Part shown: positions 1-6,239 of the stretch, piece by piece | Position numbering within the stretch: the stretch's first letter is position 1 | Layout of the letters: every line of letters starts with the position of its first letter | NCBI GenBank assembly: GCA_964480275.1 | Contig: CAYZOC010000038.1 | Span: 1 to 10,261 of the forward strand | Direction of reading: 5' to 3' | DNA length: 10,261 bases | From: DATESG01 sp964480275 | Lineage (GTDB): Bacteria; Bacillota_I; Bacilli_A; RFN20; CAG-826 | Program-made: the position numbers and the translations under genes | Notes under the pieces: model-generated | Told to the model about the DNA's origin: nothing | Databases searched by the model: none | Seen by the model: the letters and a program-made list of their open reading frames with translations, nothing else

Positions 1-1207
1 GTCCAATAAATAACGCATCAAACTTTTTGCTAGTCCTGACTAATAAATATAGTTGATAGTAAGACTCGGCTACGGTTTTTGGCGTTTTAAATACACTAAG
101 GGGTGGTAGATTAAAACTATAGCCAATTCTTTCAAACTCAAATTCAATTTGTTTGGCATAAACCTCTAACTGCTCACTTTCACTTATTTGTTCACTTACA
201 ATAAGATTAACAATTGAGCGAATTGGATGGAAAGCACGACTCTTGTAGCGATTAATCAAAGGTTTTAAAATAGCGTTTTCTTCGAAAAATTCTCTAGATA
301 TATTAGTTTTTATTATCTTCGGTAATCCATAACTTAATGAGTAAAGAAGAGTGTATAGCATTAGATTATAAGCGCTGACACCAGGTATATCGGCAATAAA
401 ATCTAAGCCATTCTGATATTTATTGAATTTAAGCAGAGTATAAAGTAGCGTTTCAACACTATCGACAACGTAATTTGCTGCTCGTAGCTCTTTCGCCTTT
501 ATTTTTTGAATTTGTGAGGAGGGAAGAATGGTCGTAGCGTGATCATAAAGTTGTTTATCAAGGCGGACAAAATAGCGAAGTTCACCTAAATATTGGTAGT
601 CACGATAGTGATAGAGCACTTTTCTTAATGCCTCATCGATTAAATTTGCAACCTGCCGACGATTAAGAGTTTTACCATTATTTGCTAAACGATACTCATA
701 CATTTTCGCTAAAAGCGCAAAGAAAATCGTATGAGAAATAACTACACGCATATTCGAGTGAGTAAGTTTGGTAATTGTTTCGATATTTGCAAATGTTTGT
801 TCACGGTCAAGCAAATACTTTCCTTCTTTAGCATAAGCACGTAAAGAGTAAGCGACAAGATGGATAAAACCGTCACTACTATTAGCCCATTCGCCACTAG
901 CAGGCAATAAATTGTTTGTTCTTATGTATTCATTTAAAGCAAAAAGACTAGCCTCGGAGATTAGATGGGGCTGTGTCTTATAATAGTTTGTCAATTTATA
1001 AACTCCCTGTTCGAGATGTTTAAAATCATCAAGGGAGAATAACACTTCCAAATAAGCAATTTGTCGTTGTTCGCTTTGATAATCAAACTCTTTTGCTACG
1101 AGCTTACTAGCTTGACCATCGACTGAGTTATAAAAAAGAAAGCGAAAAGAAAAGAGCAAACTAGCCATCGCCTCATAATCGATATTAAAATAGAGTTTTT
1201 TATCCAT
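1..1207 (-). CDS. ADP-ribosylglycohydrolase (DraG/ARH)-like protein, probable pseudoenzyme, 3' end outside window
   Basis: Reading the minus strand from the ATG at 1207 gives 402 codons without a stop; the end lies beyond the left edge. I align it by eye with the ADP-ribosylglycohydrolase family, which removes ADP-ribose from proteins or small molecules using two metal ions. Matches in order: FSLDDF (57-62) for the usual WSDDT; SSDGFIHL (110-117) for NGSLMR; KLTHSN (147-152) for the LTHxHPR helix; GELRYF (208-213); ANYVVDSVETLL (244-255) for SGYVVDTLEAAL; and IPGVSAY (274-280) exactly where LGGDTDT is expected, followed by YGLP (293-296). Both Asp of GDTDT are replaced (V277, A279), the Thr/Ser and final Thr of the first metal motif are Leu59 and Phe62, and no GxxxGD motif is seen near the N-terminus. 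Catalysis is therefore unlikely. The protein continues at least 100 residues past the usual family end. The start is uncertain: no good SD precedes ATG 1207, and a TTG lies two codons upstream. Confidence 0.72.
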   Translation of the reverse strand, partial: MDKKLYFNIDYEAMASLLFSFRFLFYNSVDGQASKLVAKEFDYQSEQRQIAYLEVLFSLDDFKHLEQGVYKLTNYYKTQPHLISEASLFALNEYIRTNNLLPASGEWANSSDGFIHLVAYSLRAYAKEGKYLLDREQTFANIETITKLTHSNMRVVISHTIFFALLAKMYEYRLANNGKTLNRRQVANLIDEALRKVLYHYRDYQYLGELRYFVRLDKQLYDHATTILPSSQIQKIKAKELRAANYVVDSVETLLYTLLKFNKYQNGLDFIADIPGVSAYNLMLYTLLYSLSYGLPKIIKTNISREFFEENAILKPLINRYKSRAFHPIRSIVNLIVSEQISESEQLEVYAKQIEFEFERIGYSFNLPPLSVFKTPKTVAESYYQLYLLVRTSKKFDALFIG

Positions 1208-1251
1208 AATCAAAGTTTATCATATTCATCTCTACGTAATAAGTAAATGTG

Positions 1252-1320
1252 ATTAATATACTATATTAATTGACTATAGTCATCCCATTGTATACATTAT
1301 TTGTATTAGTTAAAACTAAT
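1252..1320. promoter_or_regulatory. Cluster of three inverted repeats in the divergent ARH-like/feoA promoter region
   Basis: Three inverted repeats lie between the divergent starts. The first, 1252-1270, is ATTAATATA-C-TATATTAAT, a perfect 9-1-9 palindrome. The second, 1271-1282, is TGACTATAGTCA, a perfect 12-bp palindrome that abuts the first. The third, 1305-1320, is ATTAGTT-AA-AACTAAT, a perfect 7-2-7 repeat. Feo operons are commonly repressed by Fe-loaded Fur or DtxR/MntR-family regulators, whose operators are palindromes of about this size. The half-sites do not exactly match a consensus I can name, so the regulator family is open. The second repeat overlaps the likely feoA -35 box, which fits repression. 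Confidence 0.55.
1270..1298 (+). promoter_or_regulatory. Candidate feoA promoter
   Basis: TTGACT at 1270-1275 matches five of six bases of a sigma-A -35 box. At a 17-nt spacing follows TACATT (1293-1298), a moderate -10 with four of six bases. Transcription would begin near 1305, inside the third inverted repeat. The -35 lies inside the 12-bp palindrome at 1271-1282. Other -10 registers in the run TATACATTAT are possible. Confidence 0.4.
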
Positions 1321-1338
1321 TAGAGAGGCGATAAAACT

Positions 1339-1575
1339 TTGAGAACCTTAGCGAATCTAAAAGCAGGCGAGCGCGGAACTATTAGGGTGATTAGTGCAGA
1401 AAATAGTCTTCGTCAACGGCTTTACGATCTTGGACTTACACCTGGCACGACGATTGAACTAATTAAGTTTGCACCACTAGGTGACCCCTTGGAAATTACC
1501 CTGCGTGGCTACCGTCTTACACTAAGAAAAAGTGAAGCCTTTTTTGTTGTTTTAAAGGAAGATAGTCATGCTTAA
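1339..1575 (+). CDS. feoA: Ferrous iron transport protein A
   Basis: This 78-residue protein is a full-length FeoA, a small cytoplasmic SH3-like protein that assists FeoB in Fe(II) uptake. It shows the family pattern: LANLKAGERG (4-13), RLYDLGLTPG (27-36), APLGDPLEITLRG (45-57), then LTLRKSEA (60-67) and a hydrophobic final strand. The start is TTG at 1339, preceded by a purine-rich AGAGAGG (1322-1328) about 10 nt upstream; no in-frame ATG exists near the N-terminus, and the TTG places the family's opening strand correctly. Its stop is nested in the first codons of feoB (ATGCTTAA), so the two are probably translationally coupled. Regulation by an iron-responsive repressor is inferred from the palindromes upstream. 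Confidence 0.93.
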   Translation: MRTLANLKAGERGTIRVISAENSLRQRLYDLGLTPGTTIELIKFAPLGDPLEITLRGYRLTLRKSEAFFVVLKEDSHA

Positions 1576-3772
1576 AGTTGCACTAGTGGGTAATCCAAAT
1601 TCTGGTAAAACAACGCTTTTTAATGCCCTAACTGGTTCTAGTGCCCGCGTTGGCAACTGGCCAGGCGTAACAATTGATAAAAAAACAGGCATTTATAAAA
1701 AACTTGATGAAAAGGTCGAAATTGTTGATTTACCTGGTCTTTATTCATTTAATCCCTACACAAATGAAGAAAAAATCAGTCGAGATTTTATCCTCGATGG
1801 TCAAGCTGATGTAATTATTAACATCGTCGATGCGACTAATCTTGAACGTAACTTATATTTAACAACCCAGCTAATTGAGATGGATGTCCCAATTGTCATT
1901 GCCCTAAATTTTATCGATGTAATCGAAAAAGATAACATATTTATTAATACAACCACACTATCAAATATATTTGGTGTTCCTGTTCTTTCAATTAGCGCCT
2001 TGAAAAACAAATCAATCAAAGAGTTAATGGTTAATGTGGCTTTTCAAGGAAAAACTAAGCGAAATGGACAAAGTGTCCTTGTTGATTCGTGCATGGGTGA
2101 GCTCTTAAAAAAAGTTTGTCTTCGTATTGAGGAAGAAAATGTCAAACATCTTCACTATCACGCCATCAAATTAATTGAGCATGATGTTCATGAAGTCGCG
2201 ATGCACGAGGACTTGGCAGAAGATATTGAAGAGTTGAAAAAGGATGTTCTTGATGATGTTTTTAAGGACGACTTCGCGGGCCGTGTTGCCGATTGTCGTT
2301 ATAAATTTATAACTTCAATTCTTAAAAAAATAATTGTTTCACGTCCGACAAGCAATAAAACAGCCAAAAAGGCCGATAAAGTTTTAACACATAAAATATT
2401 TGGGATTCCACTTTTTGCCTTTATTATGTTTGTTGTTTTTCACTTAACTTTTAGTGAAGACATTCTCTTTTTAGGGGCCCTTGGACTTATCCCCCAAAGT
2501 TTTTCGCTTCCCCTTATTGCAAATGGTGGTATAGCTAGTCCCGGTGTCATACTATTCAACTTCATGGATATGTTTGTGGAAACGATAGCGCGCCTTTTAA
2601 CAAATTGGACCGCGAATAGTGTGCCATGGATTCAAAGCCTATTTGTTGATGGAGTGTGGGCTGGTGTTGGCGCTGTCTTATCATTTTTGCCACAAATTGT
2701 TACGTTGTACTTATTTATTAGCATTCTTGAAGACACTGGTTATATGTCACGCGTAGCCTTTATGCTTGACCGTTTAACGCGTAAATTTGGTCTTTCTGGT
2801 CGCGCTTTCCTCCCGCTACTAATGAGTTTTGGATGTGCGGTTCCGGGAATAATGGCGACAAGAACATTAAAAAACGAGAAGGAACGGCGTTTAACTATTC
2901 TACTTTCACCATTCTTTAGCTGTGGAGCCAAACTACCTATTTGGTTGGTCTTTGGTTCAATTCTTTTCAGTGGTCGCTATACTGATCTTGTCATTACAAG
3001 TATATATCTATTAGGGATAATCGTGGCGATTTTGACCGGTTACATCGCTAATCGCTTCTTTATTAAAAGTCATGCGTCGCCATTTGTGATGGAAATGCCT
3101 GATTATCGTCTTCCTAAATGGCAAAATGTCGGAGCAAGAAGCTGGGAAAAGATTAAAGATTACATAATTAATGCCGCGACAATTATTGCTGCTTCCACCG
3201 TCGTTATTTGGTTTTTGACTAGTTTTTCATTCGAATTTGTCATGGTTACTGATTCGCGTCATTCGATGATTGGTGTTATTTCCTCGTTAATTGCTCCACT
3301 ATTTATTCCCTTAGGTTTTGGTGGTGGTGAATTTGGTTGGGTGTTTGTTGTTGCTTCATTTACTGGTTTAATTGCCAAAGAAATGGTACCCTCCACGCTT
3401 GCGACAATTTCGCAAGTTAGTGGCAATGTCCTCGAGATGGGTAGTGGCGAATTATTAGCGTCACCACTTGCCAATATAATTAATACTTTAAGTCCCGGTG
3501 CGGCCTTTGGGTTTATGGCTTTCAATCTCTTAACAATTCCTTGTATGGCAACCGTAAGCGCCGCTAAAGCGGAGCTAAAATCTAGCAAACAATTACTTTT
3601 GACGCTCCTTCTATGGATGGGTATTTCCTTTGTCAGTGGCGCAATTGTTTATGTGACGATTGACTTTATGATTGCAACGATTATTGTCCCAAGTGTTTTT
3701 GCATTAGCAGTAACTTATTTAATCATTGAAGGTATAATTAATAGGCGAAGGAAAAAACGATTAAATGTATAA
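1568..3772 (+). CDS. feoB: Fe(II) transporter FeoB, GTPase-permease
   Basis: FeoB is the inner-membrane protein that carries Fe(II) into the cell, with an N-terminal GTPase joined to a membrane domain. At 734 residues it is of normal length. The G-domain motifs are complete: G1 GNPNSGKT (8-15), G2 region GNWPGVT (29-35), G3 DLPG (54-57), G4 NFID (114-117) and G5 SISAL (141-145). A charged helical spacer domain follows to about residue 270, then about eight or more hydrophobic segments. The two Gate regions are visible: EDTGYMSR (388-395), GCAVPG with Cys423, SCGAKLP with Cys452, and later FTGLIAKE and IPCMAT with Cys659. SCGAKLP has Lys where Arg is more usual. The ATG at 1568 has a good SD, AAAGGAAG (1554-1561), 6 nt upstream. 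It overlaps feoA and the next gene by 8 nt each. Confidence 0.97.
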   Translation: MLKVALVGNPNSGKTTLFNALTGSSARVGNWPGVTIDKKTGIYKKLDEKVEIVDLPGLYSFNPYTNEEKISRDFILDGQADVIINIVDATNLERNLYLTTQLIEMDVPIVIALNFIDVIEKDNIFINTTTLSNIFGVPVLSISALKNKSIKELMVNVAFQGKTKRNGQSVLVDSCMGELLKKVCLRIEEENVKHLHYHAIKLIEHDVHEVAMHEDLAEDIEELKKDVLDDVFKDDFAGRVADCRYKFITSILKKIIVSRPTSNKTAKKADKVLTHKIFGIPLFAFIMFVVFHLTFSEDILFLGALGLIPQSFSLPLIANGGIASPGVILFNFMDMFVETIARLLTNWTANSVPWIQSLFVDGVWAGVGAVLSFLPQIVTLYLFISILEDTGYMSRVAFMLDRLTRKFGLSGRAFLPLLMSFGCAVPGIMATRTLKNEKERRLTILLSPFFSCGAKLPIWLVFGSILFSGRYTDLVITSIYLLGIIVAILTGYIANRFFIKSHASPFVMEMPDYRLPKWQNVGARSWEKIKDYIINAATIIAASTVVIWFLTSFSFEFVMVTDSRHSMIGVISSLIAPLFIPLGFGGGEFGWVFVVASFTGLIAKEMVPSTLATISQVSGNVLEMGSGELLASPLANIINTLSPGAAFGFMAFNLLTIPCMATVSAAKAELKSSKQLLLTLLLWMGISFVSGAIVYVTIDFMIATIIVPSVFALAVTYLIIEGIINRRRKKRLNV

Positions 3773-3962
3773 TCAAATGCTTCAAACTGAAGAAATTATT
3801 GTTATCATTGGCCTAGTTGTCTATTTTTCATTGGTGATTGTTCACCAAATCTACCGGCGAAAAAAAGGCAAATCCAACTGTAGTTTTAAAGGTGCCTGTA
3901 GTAGTTCTTGTCGCGGATGTAATATAAAAGATCAAATCCGCCAAATAAAAAATGACCACTGA
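3765..3962 (+). CDS. FeoB-associated Cys-rich membrane protein
   Basis: A 65-residue protein with one N-terminal membrane helix (about residues 10-26), a basic RRKKGK stretch (31-36) that should face the cytoplasm, and a Cys cluster C39-x5-C45-x3-C49-x2-C52. This layout is that of the small FeoB-associated Cys-rich membrane proteins found directly after feoB in many Bacillota. Their exact role is not settled; metal or Fe-S binding linked to FeoB is the usual idea, and they are sometimes compared with FeoC. The ATG at 3765 sits inside the end of feoB (ATGTATAA), with AAGGA (3748-3752) 12 nt upstream; a second ATG at codon 5 lacks an SD. The last codons form the left arm of the terminator, and the TGA stop lies in its loop. 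Confidence 0.85.
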   Translation: MYNQMLQTEEIIVIIGLVVYFSLVIVHQIYRRKKGKSNCSFKGACSSSCRGCNIKDQIRQIKNDH

Positions 3963-3983
3963 TAATACGATGTGGTCATTTTT
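3948..3983. terminator. Bidirectional intrinsic terminator between the feo and gal operons
   Basis: AAAAATGACCAC (3948-3959) pairs perfectly with GTGGTCATTTTT (3972-3983), a 12-bp stem with a 12-nt loop. The run of T at 3979-3983 follows the stem core on the plus strand, and the A run at 3947-3952 gives a U tract on the minus strand. It can therefore stop both the feo transcript and the converging galactoside operon. It overlaps the last codons of the Cys-rich protein gene and reaches the stop codon of the TPR-like gene. Confidence 0.85.
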
Positions 3984-5007
3984 AATTGAGAGCTTCAACC
4001 GATTTTTTTAGAATTGACGTGATTTTACTATCTCGCGGCCTTACTTTTATGTATCCATCGATTAGGAATAAGACTTCACGATAATTTTGTTTGGTATACT
4101 CGACAATAAGATGTTCACGAATGACATCAAAAACAGTTTCGTTGGGGAGCGGTCGATATGTTTTGCCTAAAAAAAGATTAGAAATATCAACTTTCGATAA
4201 ATTATAAGGGCGGTCAACCTTTAAGGCCCTCAATACACCATTAACTTCATCATTAAGGCCGGGATAAGGATTATTATCAAATTTAAATGATTGGAAATAG
4301 AAGGCATAACTCTCTTCAAATTTACCATCAAGATAAAGACCATAAGCAATAAATTGTAGCGATAATGCAATAAATTGTGGATTATAGGAAATTGTTTGCA
4401 TCCACTGTCCTAATCTAATTAACTCTTCACTTTGACGGGATTGCTTAAACAAGTGGAGAATTCTTGCAAGAATTGGTCCCGACATTGGATTCCAGACATG
4501 GGCTTTTGAATACATTGTATAAGCATTAGCGTTATCGCCATATTCAGTTAGCAGGTTTGCGTATTGAAAATAAATTAGGGAGAAGGGATAATCACTAGCG
4601 CTATACTTAACGCGACCACCAGTAATTTTATCGAAAATCTTTTGTTGAATATTCACATCGAAACTATAGAGCTGTTCGCCTTCTTTGCGTTGTTTTTGTT
4701 CTTTATAATCAGCATATTTTACAAGAAAATTCATAAGTGTAAGACGCTTTAAAAGGGTTATCTCACTAAAAACAGTAATAGTTAAAAAAGCAGCAGTGTA
4801 TACGTCTTCATACTGTTCAAACTCGTCTTGCAGATCACTATATTCATTAGGTAGATAGGAAACAGCAAGTCGGAGCAATTCATTAAGAACATCAGTGGCA
4901 TTTGCTTCGAGGGCATCGACAATTTTTTGAAAAATAAAAATCCGATCGCTCTTGCGATTACCTGTCAGTAACTGTTTAATCTTTTCGATTTGTCTTTCTT
5001 TGCTCAT
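3982..5007 (-). CDS. TPR-like repeat protein of unknown function, last gene of the galactoside operon
   Basis: A soluble, mostly helical protein of 341 residues counted from ATG 5007. I do not recognise a named family. The N-terminal third (1-110) is charged and helical. From about 143 it has tetratricopeptide-like repeats of about 34 residues: 143-176 (YANLLTEYGD..A..MYSKA..), 177-210, 214-246 (AYGLYLDGKFEESYAFYFQSF) and a weaker one at 296-325 (EYTKQNYREVLFLIDGYI). No signal peptide, membrane helix or catalytic motif is visible, so a protein-binding scaffold is the likely role. A TTG at 5040 would add 11 residues but is an unlikely start; ATG 5007 leads directly into a charged helix. No clear SD precedes it. 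The gene lies 43 nt after galK and ends in the shared terminator, so it is probably cotranscribed with gal, though a separate weak promoter (TAAAAT just upstream) is possible. Confidence 0.8.
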   Translation of the reverse strand: MSKERQIEKIKQLLTGNRKSDRIFIFQKIVDALEANATDVLNELLRLAVSYLPNEYSDLQDEFEQYEDVYTAAFLTITVFSEITLLKRLTLMNFLVKYADYKEQKQRKEGEQLYSFDVNIQQKIFDKITGGRVKYSASDYPFSLIYFQYANLLTEYGDNANAYTMYSKAHVWNPMSGPILARILHLFKQSRQSEELIRLGQWMQTISYNPQFIALSLQFIAYGLYLDGKFEESYAFYFQSFKFDNNPYPGLNDEVNGVLRALKVDRPYNLSKVDISNLFLGKTYRPLPNETVFDVIREHLIVEYTKQNYREVLFLIDGYIKVRPRDSKITSILKKSVEALN

Positions 5008-5050
5008 GATATGTATTTTACCATAATAGCAATAAAACAAAAGTCATTTA

Positions 5051-6235
5051 CTATTTAAGTTTTTGCACATGCCCGGCCTTAAATTTTGCTAGACCAACAG
5101 GCAATATTTTTACTTCATTTTTATGAAAAATCTTTTTTAAAACATCAAGATCATCCGCGGATTTACTCATGACAATGATAGTGCCGGCAAATCCACCACC
5201 ATTGACGCGCACGCCAAATGGCGTTTTAGTATAGACTTTATCAAAGCTCTTAATTAACATTTTATCGTCGTCGCCAGGATAAGTTAGATTCTTCAATAGA
5301 TCACGACTTGACATCCCCGAGCGACGGATATTATCAATAAAGCGGTCATTATCTCCACTAGTGAGACTAGCAAACGTGTCAATCACGCGCCGATTCTCTT
5401 CAAAAATGTGGATCGCCCGATTGACCGGACGCAAACCAAATTTTTGTTTTAACTTGGCATAATTTTCTCTAAAATTTTGTTCATCAACATCAATAAGGTA
5501 CTTGTGACCAAAATAAGCAGATATTTTTGCGAGATCTTCCGTTATTAGTGTGTAGTGGCTTGTTAATTTTGCATGTGATTTACCGGTATTAATTACATAA
5601 AAATGTAAATCTGCACTAATTTTAGTCAAATTAGCCTCGACTGGTAAAGGACGATTAAAATCGCAATAGACGACGCCACCATAACTAATGCTCATTTGGT
5701 CAAGTAGACCACAGGGCTTATTAAAATATACTTGTTCGGCAAATTGTGAGGCTTTGGCAATAAATAGATCGTCTAATTTTCCATCATTAAAATAATAATT
5801 GAACACTTGTGCGATTAAAACTTCAAATGCCGCACTGCTAGAAAGTCCCATTCCACGCGGTATCGAAGAAAGTGAATAAATATTAAATCCGCCAACTTTA
5901 TAACCATGTTCAACAAAATAACTAGCGACTCCACGGACAAGGGCAAAAGAGCTACTATACTCGTGCTCTTTGATTGCTAAATCATCAAGATTGACAACTA
6001 GAGCATCGGGGTAACCTTTATTATAAGAAACAACACGAAAATCATCGCTTTTGGCCACGGCCGCATAAATATAGCGATCAATTGTCATTGAAAGAGTTTT
6101 ACCATGTTGATGATCGGTATGATTACCAATTATTTCCACACGTCCCGGCGCAATAAAAAGATCAGTTGCCGTAGTGTTAAATTTTTGAACGAAGCCAGCA
6201 TCAACTTGATTGAATTTTGCGTAATCGTTGCTCAT
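5051..6235 (-). CDS. galK: Galactokinase
   Basis: GalK phosphorylates galactose at C1 with ATP, the first committed step of the Leloir pathway, in the cytoplasm. The protein has 394 residues, normal for the family, and all three GHMP-kinase motifs: the galactokinase signature APGRVEIIGNHTDH (29-42), the ATP-binding loop PRGMGLSSSAA (126-136) and the C-terminal RVNGGGFAGT (343-352). The expected catalytic Asp is D179 in GLLDQM (176-181). The signature has Asn38 and His42 where the classical form GEHTDY has Glu and Tyr; this GNHTDH variant is known to me from clostridial-type galactokinases, so function is likely kept. It starts 4 nt after the galT stop with only a weak AGAG as SD, which suggests coupled translation with galT. 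Confidence 0.95.
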   Translation of the reverse strand: MSNDYAKFNQVDAGFVQKFNTTATDLFIAPGRVEIIGNHTDHQHGKTLSMTIDRYIYAAVAKSDDFRVVSYNKGYPDALVVNLDDLAIKEHEYSSSFALVRGVASYFVEHGYKVGGFNIYSLSSIPRGMGLSSSAAFEVLIAQVFNYYFNDGKLDDLFIAKASQFAEQVYFNKPCGLLDQMSISYGGVVYCDFNRPLPVEANLTKISADLHFYVINTGKSHAKLTSHYTLITEDLAKISAYFGHKYLIDVDEQNFRENYAKLKQKFGLRPVNRAIHIFEENRRVIDTFASLTSGDNDRFIDNIRRSGMSSRDLLKNLTYPGDDDKMLIKSFDKVYTKTPFGVRVNGGGFAGTIIVMSKSADDLDVLKKIFHKNEVKILPVGLAKFKAGHVQKLK

Positions 6236-6239
6236 AACT

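Noticed and set aside
3259..3588. Open frame of 109 codons on the minus strand inside feoB
   Set aside because: It is the antisense shadow of the conserved membrane domain of FeoB; it shows no SD or family resemblance.
5008..5040. Longer N-terminus of the TPR-like protein from TTG 5040
   Set aside because: It needs a rare start without an SD, and the added MFYCYYGKIHI is unlike the charged helix that follows; the ATG at 5007 is simpler.
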